A stretch of 34,047 nt of DNA from assembly GCA_020627885.1 (NCBI GenBank), contig JAHDGB010000009.1, positions 1 to 34,047 on the forward strand. The letters are read 5' to 3'. The stretch is from Flavobacteriaceae bacterium. Lineage in GTDB: Bacteria > Bacteroidota > Bacteroidia > Flavobacteriales > Flavobacteriaceae. The notes beneath the pieces were generated by a model. It saw only the letters and a program-made list of their open reading frames with translations, was not told where the DNA came from and did not search any database. This document shows, in pieces, positions 6,167 through 15,006 of this stretch (the first letter of the stretch is position 1; every line of letters starts with the position of its first letter). The position numbers were made by a program, and so were the translations under genes.

Positions 6167-8900
6167 TAGATATTACATACTTTTAGTCCTAAGTTTTACA
6201 GTGTTTATTAACATTTTTAGCTATAGCCAAAATGATTTGCCAAAAAAAGGTGGTAGTATTCCTGAACAAAAAGAAGAGAGACAAAAAGAGAAAACCCAAG
6301 AACAGATAAAGGTTGAAGGAGACTCTCTAATTAAAACCATAGTACCAAAACCCGAAACAAAACAAGAAACCACAGATACCATAAAACCAAAAAAAGAAGG
6401 TTTATTAAAGGATATTGTAAAATCTAAAGCAAAAGATTATACTTCATTTAATAGAAAAGAGCAAAAACTATACCTATACAACGAAGCACAAATAATCTAT
6501 GGCGATATGGATATCACTGCAGGATCTATAGTTGTTGATTATAACAAAAATCTTGTTTATGCTGGCCGAATTAAAGACTCTACAGGGAATTACACTCAGC
6601 TTCCTGTTTTTAAACAAGGTCAAAATATTATTAAGCCAGATTCTATAATTTTTAATACAGAAACTAAAAAAGCTTTAGTTTATAATTCTAGGACTGAGCA
6701 ACAAGGGTTCCATATTAAAGCACCTGTTACTAAAAAAGAAAACGACTCTGTATATTATATGTACAAAGGACGATTTACCACATCAGAAAATGAAGATGAT
6801 CCAGAATATGAATTTGTGTCATCCAAGGTAAAACTAGTCCCTAACAAAAAGATTATTGTTGGTCCTACCCATATGGAAATATATGGTGTACCTACTCCTA
6901 TTGCGTTACCTTTTGCTTTTTTTCCATTATCAAATAAGCAAACATCCGGTATTATATTTCCAAGTTTTGGAGAAGACAACAACAGAGGGTATTTTCTTCA
7001 AAATGGTGGTTATTACTTTGCCATTAGTGATTATGTAGATTTGGCAGTATTAGGCGATTATTACACCAATGGAAGTTATGGTTTACGATTAGACTCTAAA
7101 TACAAAACCCGTTATAAATTTAATGGTAATGTAGGTTTTAGATATGAAAATCTTTTAAATAGTGAACGTGGTTTCCCTAATTTTTCTCAAAATACGATAT
7201 ATAATATAAGATGGTCTCATTCGCAAGATAGTAAAGCTAACCCTAGTTCGCGTTTTACTGCATCTGTAAACCTTGGTAGCAGTAGTTATTATCAACAATC
7301 TATTAATCAGGTTAATGCCGCTAATATATTAAACAACAATTTATCGTCGTCCATATCTTACGCAAAAACATTCCCTGGAGAACCACAGGCAAATATTAAT
7401 CTTTCTGCTACTCACTCTCAAAACACCAGTACAGAAACAGTTAATGTTACCTTGCCTACCCTTCAAGGAAGTCTTAGCCGTATTTATCCTTTTGCACCAA
7501 AAACTGGCGCTAAAAAAGGCGCTTTTCAAAATATAAATTTACAATACACTCTTAGAGGTGAAAATAATATTAAAACTACAGATTCATCATTCTTTAAAAA
7601 AGAAATGTTTGATGATGCAAAAATTGGGATGAAACATTCTATTCCCTTAACCACAAATTTTAAAGTTTTAAATTATTTTAGCATAAGTGCTAATGCAAAC
7701 TATAATGAAATATGGACTTTAAATACGATAAATCGCTATTTTGATGGCACAGAAAACAAAGAAGTAACTGATAATCTAAATAAATTTGATGCTTACAGAA
7801 CTTACAATTTTGGAACTAATTTAGGAACTACTATTTATGGACTTCTTAATACAGATCCAAAAAACAAAGGACGAAAAATACAAGCAATTAGACACGTTAT
7901 TCGCCCCTCAGTAAGTTACAACATAAACCCAGCTTTTGAACAATATTACGATGAATATGAAGTTATAGATGCTAACGGATTAACTACTGGTGAAGTTAGA
8001 GAGTATTCTCGTTTTGAAGGAAGTTTATTCGGATCGCCTAATAAAACTTACTCTAGTTCAATTGGGCTTTCACTTTCAAATAATTTTGAAGCAAAAATTA
8101 AAGATAGAGATACTACGAAAATTGAGCCTAAAAAAATTATATTATTAAATAATTTAAACTTTTCTAGCGCATATAATCTCGCTGGTGATTCCTTAAATTG
8201 GAGCCCCGTTAGAGTATCTGGAGGCACACAACTATTTAATAATAAGATGAATGTTAATTTTGGAGGAACCCTAGACCCCTATGCCTTAGATAATAACAAT
8301 AAAAAAATTGACAAATTTAATGTTAATAATGGGGGCAGTCTTTTTAGATTAACTAGCGCTAACCTAACTTTAGGATACTCTCTAAGTAGTGATGGTTTTA
8401 AAAAGGATAAAAATGATCAAATAAATAAAGATAACAATCTACAAAGTGGAGGTCGAGATGATGATTTATTTGGAAAATCTCAAGATTTTGCTAATCAACA
8501 ATTTTCTGGTAACAACCCAGAAGAGGGAGAAGAAGATGATAGCGAAGAAAATAAGCTATATAACTATAAACTTCCATGGACATTACGATTAGCCTACGCG
8601 CTAAACTATAGCAACTCTAGGCGGCAAGATGAAATCTCATCGCATTCTTTAATGTTTTCTGGTGATATTAACCTCTCTCCTCGCTGGACAGTTGGTGCTT
8701 CTTCTGGATACGATTTTAAAAACCAAGGATTTACTTATACCCAACTACGTTTTGCTAGGGATTTATTAAGCTGGCGGATGAATTTTAGTTGGATTCCGTT
8801 TAGTCCTCGTACTTCATGGAACTTTTTTATTGGCATAAAATCTAGCATCCTTAAAGACATTAAATATGATGCCAGAAGACGTCCAGACCAACAATTATGA
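6156..8900 (+). CDS. lptD: LptD-like LPS-assembly outer-membrane protein
   Basis: The translocon that inserts LPS or LOS into the outer leaflet of the outer membrane, 914 aa. A hydrophobic signal segment (about residues 8-24) ends at FSYSQ. A lysine/glutamate-rich linker follows to about residue 90, then an OstA/LptA-like jelly-roll (about 95-230: LYNEAQIIYGDMDI, AGSIVVDYN). The rest is a beta-barrel with many alternating aromatic strands (FGEDNNRGYFLQNGGYY near 270), ending in aromatic-rich strands. The start is TTG at 6156: an in-frame TAA lies two codons upstream and no ATG is available until after the signal peptide. I see no cysteine, so the disulfide maturation known for E. coli LptD cannot apply. 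It diverges from the amidase/MlaD operon and converges on pirin with a 9-bp gap. Confidence 0.92.
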   Translation: MHTNRYYILLVLSFTVFINIFSYSQNDLPKKGGSIPEQKEERQKEKTQEQIKVEGDSLIKTIVPKPETKQETTDTIKPKKEGLLKDIVKSKAKDYTSFNRKEQKLYLYNEAQIIYGDMDITAGSIVVDYNKNLVYAGRIKDSTGNYTQLPVFKQGQNIIKPDSIIFNTETKKALVYNSRTEQQGFHIKAPVTKKENDSVYYMYKGRFTTSENEDDPEYEFVSSKVKLVPNKKIIVGPTHMEIYGVPTPIALPFAFFPLSNKQTSGIIFPSFGEDNNRGYFLQNGGYYFAISDYVDLAVLGDYYTNGSYGLRLDSKYKTRYKFNGNVGFRYENLLNSERGFPNFSQNTIYNIRWSHSQDSKANPSSRFTASVNLGSSSYYQQSINQVNAANILNNNLSSSISYAKTFPGEPQANINLSATHSQNTSTETVNVTLPTLQGSLSRIYPFAPKTGAKKGAFQNINLQYTLRGENNIKTTDSSFFKKEMFDDAKIGMKHSIPLTTNFKVLNYFSISANANYNEIWTLNTINRYFDGTENKEVTDNLNKFDAYRTYNFGTNLGTTIYGLLNTDPKNKGRKIQAIRHVIRPSVSYNINPAFEQYYDEYEVIDANGLTTGEVREYSRFEGSLFGSPNKTYSSSIGLSLSNNFEAKIKDRDTTKIEPKKIILLNNLNFSSAYNLAGDSLNWSPVRVSGGTQLFNNKMNVNFGGTLDPYALDNNNKKIDKFNVNNGGSLFRLTSANLTLGYSLSSDGFKKDKNDQINKDNNLQSGGRDDDLFGKSQDFANQQFSGNNPEEGEEDDSEENKLYNYKLPWTLRLAYALNYSNSRRQDEISSHSLMFSGDINLSPRWTVGASSGYDFKNQGFTYTQLRFARDLLSWRMNFSWIPFSPRTSWNFFIGIKSSILKDIKYDARRRPDQQL

Positions 8901-8909
8901 TTCCTCCCA

Positions 8910-9797
8910 TTACTTCTCTTGAGACACTGGCAAAAACCCCATTTTACCCATTTGATAGTCTCTCATTGCTTCCATAATTTCAGTTTGGGTTGTCATTACA
9001 TAGGGGCCATAAGTAACGACCTTTTCATTGAATGGCACTCCAGATAAAAACAAAAGTTTACTTTTGTCTTTTCCTTTTATAGAAAAATGGTCTCCATCTT
9101 GATTAAATTCTATAAATTGGTTTTGATCTTGAGTTAAACTAATAGTTTCATTTACAACAATATCACCTTTCAATAAATACAATAAAGGATTATGCTTTTG
9201 TTCAATTTCAATATTATATTCACCCCCTTCTTCAACATCAATTATAAAAGCGTTTACTGCTGTTTTTGTTACTATTTTGCCTTGTTTATCATTTAATTTC
9301 CCTGCAATTATTTGAATGGAAACTTTCTCATCATCAGAAGATACGATATCAAAATCTTCGTATTTTACATGTTGATATTTAGGCTGAATCATTTTAAATT
9401 CTGCTGGTAAATTTAACCACAATTGAATCCCTTCTAAATCCCCTCCTTTTTTTACAAAGGTTTTTGTTGGCCCTTCGGCATGAATTATTCCTCTACCCGC
9501 AGTAGTCCATTGTACATCGCCAGCTTTCACGATACTCTCGTTCCCTAAAGAATCCCGATGTAATTGCTCTCCTTGTATTAATAGTGTTATTGGCTCAAAC
9601 CCTCTATGTGGATGTGGGCCTAAATCGAAAGGGTTGTTTTTTTCATTAATAGTATAAGGACCGTAATGATGTAATAATATAAATGGATCGACCATACTTA
9701 TTTCTTTTGTAGGTAATGGCTGTCTTAATTGCACAGGTCCCATATTTACAAAATCACTTCTTCCTATTTTTTTAATTGTATTATATTTCATTTTCAT
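8910..9797 (-). CDS. Pirin family cupin protein
   Basis: A 295-aa bicupin of the pirin family. The metal-binding motif of the N-terminal cupin is intact: HPHRGFE near residues 62-68 and GIIHAEG near residues 105-111 give the expected three His plus one Glu. Bacterial pirins such as YhhW have been shown to act as quercetin dioxygenases, and others are redox-linked regulators; the sequence does not decide between these. It is the last gene of a minus-strand operon after the MarR regulator (53 bp gap) and the FMN reductase, a set that suggests response to quinones or electrophiles (inference). Both ATG codons at the 5' end (MKMKY) are possible starts. Confidence 0.92.
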   Translation of the reverse strand: MKMKYNTIKKIGRSDFVNMGPVQLRQPLPTKEISMVDPFILLHHYGPYTINEKNNPFDLGPHPHRGFEPITLLIQGEQLHRDSLGNESIVKAGDVQWTTAGRGIIHAEGPTKTFVKKGGDLEGIQLWLNLPAEFKMIQPKYQHVKYEDFDIVSSDDEKVSIQIIAGKLNDKQGKIVTKTAVNAFIIDVEEGGEYNIEIEQKHNPLLYLLKGDIVVNETISLTQDQNQFIEFNQDGDHFSIKGKDKSKLLFLSGVPFNEKVVTYGPYVMTTQTEIMEAMRDYQMGKMGFLPVSQEK

Positions 9798-9850
9798 TTC
9801 TTTTTTTCAGAATAAATCTTATAAAACATTCACGATATAAATGCCTCTAC

Positions 9851-10288
9851 TCATCTAATTTTGTCCAATAAATCACTTAATTGTTTCGCTTCTTTCAAAG
9901 TCAAATTTTTCAACAAATCATCTTTAAAATCTAAATCTATTAGTTCTAATAATTTTAATCCTTCTTTTTTAATTTTAGCATGCACTACACGCCTATCGTT
10001 AGAGCATGACAATCTATCTATAAAGTGTTTTGCGTATAACTTATCCATTAATCGGGTTATATTTGGCGAATGGTCTATCATTCGCTCTTTAACCACTTGA
10101 ACCTTCAAAGGCTCATTTGCGCCTTTTAAAATTCTAAGAATATTATATTGTTGGGGGGAAATTCCATAATTTTTAAAAAAAGTATTTTGTTTATTTGTAA
10201 TCCAGTTTGCTGTATATAAAATATTTATTAATGCTTTTACTTTATTATTCGCAAACTTAGATTTTATGTCTTTAGATAAATCGCCCAT
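9851..10288 (-). CDS. MarR family transcriptional regulator
   Basis: A 145-aa winged-helix repressor of the MarR type. The order is a dimerisation helix (about 13-35), a helix-turn-helix (about 45-90, with GISPQQYNILRIL and PLKVQVVKERM), then the recognition helix and wing (SPNITRLMDKLYAKHFIDRLSC... DRRVVHAKI, about 73-108), and C-terminal dimer helices. One cysteine follows the recognition helix (RLSCSND), which in some MarR proteins serves as a redox or electrophile sensor. It sits between the FMN reductase (31 bp upstream) and pirin (53 bp downstream). It probably represses its own operon, and the 15-bp direct repeats at 10888-10932 are the obvious candidate operator. Confidence 0.92.
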   Translation of the reverse strand: MGDLSKDIKSKFANNKVKALINILYTANWITNKQNTFFKNYGISPQQYNILRILKGANEPLKVQVVKERMIDHSPNITRLMDKLYAKHFIDRLSCSNDRRVVHAKIKKEGLKLLELIDLDFKDDLLKNLTLKEAKQLSDLLDKIR

Positions 10289-10319
10289 ATACTCCTTTAA
10301 TAAAAAATGGAACTAAGCA

Positions 10320-10850
10320 TTATAGTGCCTTTTGAAATATTTTAACATTCTCTACTAACAAATCATTTAATTCCTCATTGATAATTTTACCGTTGGAAAA
10401 ATTAGAACCAAATGAAGGTAAGGAATAACTAGAAACTATATTTCCTCCCAAATATTTAAAATAACCTTTAGCAATTTCTAAAACATTAGCTCCTCCTCTT
10501 CCTCCTGGAGAAGTTGCCATAACCAACATTGGTTTATTATCCCATAATTTACCTCCTACTCTAGATGCCCAATCCATCAAGTTTTTAAATACTGCTGTGT
10601 AAGCTCCATTATGTTCAGCTAACGAAAGCACTATTCCTTTAGAAGATTTTACTTGCTCCAAAAACTGTTTAGCATTATCCGGAATGCCATTTTTAGTCTC
10701 ATAATCAATACTATATAACGGTAATTCAAAATCATTAAGATCTAAAACGTCTACCTCAACCCCCTCTAACATACTTGCAGCGTATGCAGATAATTGTTTA
10801 TTAATTGACGACTTACTATTACTTCCTGCAAATGCTATTATTTTATCCAT
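10320..10850 (-). CDS. NADPH-dependent FMN reductase / NAD(P)H:quinone oxidoreductase family
   Basis: A flavodoxin-like flavoprotein of 176 aa. The N-terminal strand and phosphate loop FAGSNSKSSINKQL (about residues 7-20) bind FMN phosphate. SLAEHNGAYTAVFKNLMDW near 77-95 and TSPGGRGGANVLE near 113-125 are the other typical FMN-contacting loops of the NADPH_FMN_red family. Members reduce quinones, chromate, azo compounds or flavins with NAD(P)H. It is the first gene of the operon with MarR and pirin and starts about 40 bp from the repeat block upstream. There is no signal peptide, so it is cytosolic. The substrate is undetermined. Confidence 0.93.
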   Translation of the reverse strand: MDKIIAFAGSNSKSSINKQLSAYAASMLEGVEVDVLDLNDFELPLYSIDYETKNGIPDNAKQFLEQVKSSKGIVLSLAEHNGAYTAVFKNLMDWASRVGGKLWDNKPMLVMATSPGGRGGANVLEIAKGYFKYLGGNIVSSYSLPSFGSNFSNGKIINEELNDLLVENVKIFQKAL

Positions 10851-10887
10851 AAAATTAAATTTTTTATAAATTTACAAAAAATATATT

Positions 10888-10932
10888 ACATGGAATATAT
10901 TAACATGGAATATATTAACATGGAATATACTT
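10888..10932. repeat. Three tandem 15-bp repeats, likely operator
   Basis: Units 10888-10902 and 10903-10917 are identical (ACATGGAATATATTA); 10918-10932 differs in two bases (ACATGGAATATACTT). A partial fourth copy (AATATATTA) abuts on the left. The block sits between divergent genes, 38 bp from the FMN reductase start and 50 bp from the carboxylase start. A near-consensus -7 box for the reductase operon (TATTTTTTG on the minus strand, about 10874-10882) lies beside it, so a protein bound here would cover that promoter's -33 zone. The MarR regulator of the operon is the natural candidate; this is inference. Confidence 0.75.
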
Positions 10933-10981
10933 AAAAAATAACAAAAAAACTTTCGTACTTTAGCTGAAAAATTGCAAGAAT

Positions 10982-12610
10982 ATGGACCTAAACTTCAATA
11001 AAAACGAAGATTATAATAAATTATTAGTATCAGATTTAAGAAAGAAACTGGTTAAAGTTAAATTAGGTGGCGGACCAAAACGTATAGAGAAACTTCACGC
11101 AAAAGGAAAGTTAACAGCAAGAGAAAGAATAGATTATCTTTTAGATAAAAAGAAAAAAAGTATAGAAATTGGAGCTTTTGCCGGTGAAGGTATGTATGAA
11201 GAACATGGTGGGTGCCCCTCTGGAGGAGTTGTTATTAAAATTGGATATATTAAAGGCAAACAATGCATTGTTGTAGCAAATGATGCTACGGTTAAGGCAG
11301 GTGCTTGGTTCCCTATAACAGGAAAAAAGAATTTAAGAGCTCAAGAAATAGCAATAGAAAACAAACTCCCAATTATTTATTTGGTAGATAGTGCAGGTGT
11401 GTATTTACCGTTACAAGATGAAATATTCCCAGATAAAGAACATTTTGGACGTATTTTTAGAAATAATGCAGTAATGAGTAGTATGGGAATAACCCAAATA
11501 GCTGCTGTTATGGGAAGCTGTGTTGCTGGTGGTGCCTATTTGCCAATAATGAGTGACGAAGCTCTTATTGTAGATAAAACAGGAAGTATTTTTCTTGCAG
11601 GAAGTTACTTAGTAAAAGCGGCTATAGGTGAAAGCATTGATAATGAAACTTTAGGTGGTGCAACTACACATTGTGAAATATCTGGAGTGACCGATTATAA
11701 AGCAAAAGATGATCATGATGCTTTAGATACTATAAAACGTATCGTTGATAAAATAGGTGATTTCGACAAAGCTGGTTTTAACAGAAAAGAAATAAAAATG
11801 CCTAAAGAAAACCCTGAAGATATTTATGGCATTCTTCCTAAATCTAGAGCTGATCAATATGATATGTTTGATATCATTAAACGTCTTGTTGATGATTCTG
11901 AATACGACGAATATAAAGCAGGTTACGGGCAAACAATCATTACAGCCTATGCAAGAATAGATGGTTGGGCCGTTGGTATTGTTGCCAACCAACGTAAACT
12001 TGTAAAAACTAAAAAAGGAGAAATGCAGTTTGGAGGTGTTATTTATAACGATAGTGCAGATAAAGCAACTCGTTTTATTGCTAATTGTAACCAAAAGAAA
12101 ATCCCATTAGTATTTTTACAAGATGTTACGGGTTTTATGGTAGGTAGTAAAAGTGAGCACGGAGGTATTATTAAAGATGGCGCAAAAATGGTTAACGCAT
12201 TAAGTAATAGCGTAGTACCAAAATTTACAATTATAATTGGTAATAGTTACGGAGCTGGTAATTATGCCATGTGTGGTAAAGCATACGACCCAAGATTAAT
12301 TGTGGCATGGCCTAGTGCTGAGTTGGCGGTAATGAGTGGGAATTCTGCCGCTAAAGTACTACTGCAAATAGAGAAAGCTTCTTTAAAAAAACAAGGCGAG
12401 AAAATAACTAAAGAAAAAGAAGAAGAACTTTTTAATAAAATTAAATCTCGATACGACAACCAAGTATCCCCTTATTATGCGGCTTCAAGAATTTGGACAG
12501 ATGCCGTAATTGACCCTCTAGATACTAGAACTTGGATAAGCATGGGGATAGAAGCCGCAAACCACGCTCCTATTGAAAAACCATTTAACATGGGGGTTTT
12601 ACAGGTGTAA
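10982..12610 (+). CDS. Acyl-CoA carboxylase beta (carboxyltransferase) subunit, methylcrotonyl-CoA carboxylase-like
   Basis: Transfers the carboxyl group from carboxybiotin to an acyl-CoA in the cytosol. The 542-aa protein has both carboxyltransferase halves. The N-terminal half contains LHAKGKLTARERIDYLLD (about 39-56), NDATVKAGAWFP, GSCVAGGAYLP near 180-190 and IFLAGSYLVKAA. The C-terminal half contains FLQDVTGFMVG near 381-391 and GNSYGAGNYAMCG near 420-432. The wording of these blocks is closer to methylcrotonyl-CoA carboxylase beta (leucine breakdown) than to propionyl-CoA carboxylase, but substrate cannot be fixed from sequence. No biotin carboxylase or biotin carrier gene is next to it, so the alpha subunit must be encoded elsewhere. 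It diverges from the FMN reductase operon. Confidence 0.9.
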   Translation: MDLNFNKNEDYNKLLVSDLRKKLVKVKLGGGPKRIEKLHAKGKLTARERIDYLLDKKKKSIEIGAFAGEGMYEEHGGCPSGGVVIKIGYIKGKQCIVVANDATVKAGAWFPITGKKNLRAQEIAIENKLPIIYLVDSAGVYLPLQDEIFPDKEHFGRIFRNNAVMSSMGITQIAAVMGSCVAGGAYLPIMSDEALIVDKTGSIFLAGSYLVKAAIGESIDNETLGGATTHCEISGVTDYKAKDDHDALDTIKRIVDKIGDFDKAGFNRKEIKMPKENPEDIYGILPKSRADQYDMFDIIKRLVDDSEYDEYKAGYGQTIITAYARIDGWAVGIVANQRKLVKTKKGEMQFGGVIYNDSADKATRFIANCNQKKIPLVFLQDVTGFMVGSKSEHGGIIKDGAKMVNALSNSVVPKFTIIIGNSYGAGNYAMCGKAYDPRLIVAWPSAELAVMSGNSAAKVLLQIEKASLKKQGEKITKEKEEELFNKIKSRYDNQVSPYYAASRIWTDAVIDPLDTRTWISMGIEAANHAPIEKPFNMGVLQV

Positions 12611-12658
12611 TTTTTTATATTTTATAAAAGAATTCTAAAACATCATAACCTACTTTTA

Positions 12659-13219
12659 ATGATATTCGAAAAATTAAAAAACATAAACGACCCTAATATA
12701 GCTAATTTACTTTCTGATTTTCAGAAAATAATGAAGCAAAACACATATTCTAAAAAAGAAATATTGCACGAAGAAGGAGCGATATGCAATCATTTATACT
12801 TAATACAAAAAGGTGTTGCTCGTTCTTTTTATTACAAAGACGGAAAGGACATAACCGCTCATTTTGCTGTAGAAAACGGAACAATAACTGCTATAGATAG
12901 TTTTATTCAACGAAAAAAAAGCAGATATAATATAGAACTCTTAGAAGATTCTGAAGTAATATCGATTTCTCATCAAGACATGCATACACTGCTAGAAGAA
13001 AAACCACATTATGAAAAATATGTTAGACTGTTTTTAGAACAAATTTATATCGATTTAGCTGAGCGCATAGAAGATTTATTGTTTCACAGCGCTAAAGAGC
13101 GCTATGATAAACTAGTTAAACACACCCCTAACCTATTACAAAGAGTAAGTTTAAAACACATTTCATCGTATATAGGGATTACTCAAGAAACGCTTAGTAG
13201 AATTAGAACACAAGCATAA
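12659..13219 (+). CDS. Crp/Fnr family transcriptional regulator
   Basis: A 186-aa regulator with an N-terminal cyclic-nucleotide-binding-type beta-roll (about residues 20-110, including ICNHLYLIQKGVARSFYY), a dimerisation helix (about 115-140) and a C-terminal helix-turn-helix that ends just after the recognition helix. The recognition helix ITQETLSRIR carries E177, S180 and R181, the same E-x-x-S-R spacing FNR uses to read TTGAT half-sites. It lacks the cysteine set of FNR, so it is not an Fe-S oxygen sensor of that type, and it lacks the usual CRP cAMP-pocket signature; the signal is unknown. A perfect TTGAC-N4-GTCAA palindrome lies just past its stop codon and before the amidase gene. Confidence 0.92.
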   Translation: MIFEKLKNINDPNIANLLSDFQKIMKQNTYSKKEILHEEGAICNHLYLIQKGVARSFYYKDGKDITAHFAVENGTITAIDSFIQRKKSRYNIELLEDSEVISISHQDMHTLLEEKPHYEKYVRLFLEQIYIDLAERIEDLLFHSAKERYDKLVKHTPNLLQRVSLKHISSYIGITQETLSRIRTQA

Positions 13220-13226
13220 TTTTACC

Positions 13227-13248
13227 TTTTTTGACAATTGTCAAAAAA
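13227..13248. promoter_or_regulatory. FNR-type palindrome, putative Crp/Fnr operator
   Basis: The core TTGACAATTGTCAA (13231-13244) is a perfect inverted repeat, extended by four T:A pairs on each side. It fits the TTGAc/t-N4-a/gTCAA format of FNR-like sites and sits 41 bp before the amidase ATG, 8 bp after the Crp/Fnr stop. As a hairpin it would have only two G-C pairs per arm and no following T run, so operator is preferred over terminator. Confidence 0.65.
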
Positions 13249-13288
13249 ATTTCGTCTTACGCTTCATTTCTTTGCTTGAAACATTTAA

Positions 13289-14740
13289 ATGATGAGCAAA
13301 GAAATAATAGAATTATCTGCTAGAGAAATAGTTTTAAAAATAAAGAACAAAGACATTTCAGTTACTCAAACCGTTGAAGCTTTCTTAAATCGGATAGAGC
13401 AAATAAACCCAATAGTTAATGCAATTTGTGAACTACGAAAAAAAGAAGACATCCTTAATGAGGCTCGTGAAAAAGATGTCCTAATTCAAAAAGGAGAAAT
13501 TTCTGGTTTGCTATTTGGTGTTCCTATTACTATTAAAGATAGCATACAAGTAAAAGGATTAAAAAACTCTAACGGAGATCCTTTATTAAAAAATTATATT
13601 GCCACAGAAGATGCCGAGTTAGTTAAAAGACTAAAAAATGAAGGTGCAATTATAATTGGTAAAACCAATACCGCTCTTTATTGTATGGATTGGCAAAGCT
13701 CCAACTTTTGGAATGGACAAACTAACAATCCTTATGATTTAACAAGAGTTGCTGGCGGAAGTTCTGGGGGTTCTGCTGTAGCCATTTCATCTAACTTAAG
13801 TGCTTTAGATTTAGGTGCAGACGCTGGTGGCTCTATAAGAATTCCAGCCCATTTTAATGGCATTTATGGCTTAAGACCTACAGAAAATTATCTTTCTAAT
13901 AGAGGTCACGTAAAAGTCCTCAAAAAGCCCCAAGGAAGAAGGCATATTATAACACCCGGCCCTTTTGCAAAAAATGTAAGCGACTTAATACTAATGATGC
14001 AAGTACTTGGAGATAATGCTAAATACCGCCTCCCAGAACTTCCTAATATTGATTTTAATCATTCACAATGGGATAAACAAGCTTTAAATATCGCCTATTC
14101 AAACACCATAAACCTGACAGAGGTCGATAATGAATATTTAGAATTATTTAATAATTTCATATCAAAAATAAAAAATGAACCACATCGTTTTAAAATAGAC
14201 CACCCAATATATGATGAAAAGAAAGCATATCTCGAGTGCAATAAACTCATAGGTTTTGAAATTGGAGTTAATTTCCCAAAAGCTCCATTATTAAGCACCT
14301 TTATGTATTCTTTTTTTAGATTAAAATATAAAGATCATCTATGGGCAAAAGGAATGGCTTTAGGCCTAAGGCTATCAAATACTAAATATGCAGAAACAAT
14401 AGATTATAAAGATCAATTTTCTGAAATATATGATGCTTTTTTAACTACTTATGACATCTGGATAACACCAGTTTGTTCAATAGAAGCTTATAAACATCAA
14501 AAAGCAGGAAAACCATTTATAGTAAATGGAAAAAAAATGCCCTATACAAAAGCTTTAGCATCATTTGTATTTACAACGGGGTTTTCTGGGCATCCAATTG
14601 TTGTTATTCCAATAGGTAAAAAAGAAAATGGTATGCCAGTAGGAATTCAAATTCATTCTCGAAAATGGACAGATAAAAAACTGTTAGAAATAGCTAAGTA
14701 TTTTGAAACATTTACAGAAGCTTTTGTTTCTCCTTTATAA
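13289..14740 (+). CDS. Amidase signature (AS) family enzyme
   Basis: A Ser-cisSer-Lys amidohydrolase of 483 aa. The catalytic lysine is in TIKDSIQVKG (near residue 86), and the glycine/serine-rich AS signature GGSSGGSAVAIS (near 155-166) holds the cis-serine; the nucleophile serine is in GADAGGSIRIPA (near 173-184). The C-terminal half (HPIVVIPIGKKENGMPVGIQI) is typical. Relatives include GatA, fatty-acid amide hydrolases and small-amide amidases. The GatA role is unlikely because gatB/gatC are absent and the C-terminal part diverges. No signal peptide. Two adjacent ATG codons (13289 and 13292) can start it. It follows the Crp/Fnr gene with the operator-like palindrome between, so it is a likely target of that regulator. 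Substrate unknown. Confidence 0.92.
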   Translation: MMSKEIIELSAREIVLKIKNKDISVTQTVEAFLNRIEQINPIVNAICELRKKEDILNEAREKDVLIQKGEISGLLFGVPITIKDSIQVKGLKNSNGDPLLKNYIATEDAELVKRLKNEGAIIIGKTNTALYCMDWQSSNFWNGQTNNPYDLTRVAGGSSGGSAVAISSNLSALDLGADAGGSIRIPAHFNGIYGLRPTENYLSNRGHVKVLKKPQGRRHIITPGPFAKNVSDLILMMQVLGDNAKYRLPELPNIDFNHSQWDKQALNIAYSNTINLTEVDNEYLELFNNFISKIKNEPHRFKIDHPIYDEKKAYLECNKLIGFEIGVNFPKAPLLSTFMYSFFRLKYKDHLWAKGMALGLRLSNTKYAETIDYKDQFSEIYDAFLTTYDIWITPVCSIEAYKHQKAGKPFIVNGKKMPYTKALASFVFTTGFSGHPIVVIPIGKKENGMPVGIQIHSRKWTDKKLLEIAKYFETFTEAFVSPL

Positions 14741-14760
14741 TTTAACACGACTTTAAACCA

Positions 14761-14795
14761 AGGCTTCTATTTTATATTAATAGAAGTCTTTTTAA
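14761..14795 (+). terminator. Rho-independent terminator after the amidase gene
   Basis: Arms AGGCTTCTATT and AATAGAAGTCT pair (one G-U) around a short AT loop and are followed by TTTTT. It ends transcription from the amidase and isolates the paralog array downstream. Confidence 0.8.
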
Positions 14796-15006
14796 ATTTA
14801 TCATCAATATTATTTAAGCTCTTACTCCTTCATATCATGAAAAGTATTTTAATAGGACTATTTTAAAGTTTAATCAAATTTATGTTATAGATCATAATAT
14901 CTTCATAATAACATTTTATTAGCTTCCAACTTAACCTTTCTTTTTGTTTTTAAACATTCTGTAAAATACTACCAATCTATATTACAGTACTTTTCGTCTA
15001 AAAAAA
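14796..15006. other. Intergenic region before the paralog array
   Basis: AT-rich, with no open frame longer than about ten codons and no RNA gene that I recognise. Its right end leads into the first array promoter. TTTTCGTCTAAAAAAATTG here parallels the segments ahead of array genes 2 and 3. Confidence 0.5.

Noticed and set aside
10888-10932. Direct repeats as a possible CRISPR or origin iteron array
   Set aside because: Units are 15 bp with no spacers and no cas genes nearby, and there is no replication initiator gene. An operator role fits the context better.
11723-12094. Minus-strand open frame of 123 codons inside the carboxylase gene
   Set aside because: It is fully inside a conserved enzyme gene on the other strand and has low-complexity, cysteine/isoleucine-rich shadow composition.
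13227-13248. Palindrome as the terminator of the Crp/Fnr gene
   Set aside because: The stem would have only two G-C pairs per arm, and the sequence after it (TTTCG) lacks a T run. Its match to FNR-type sites is better.
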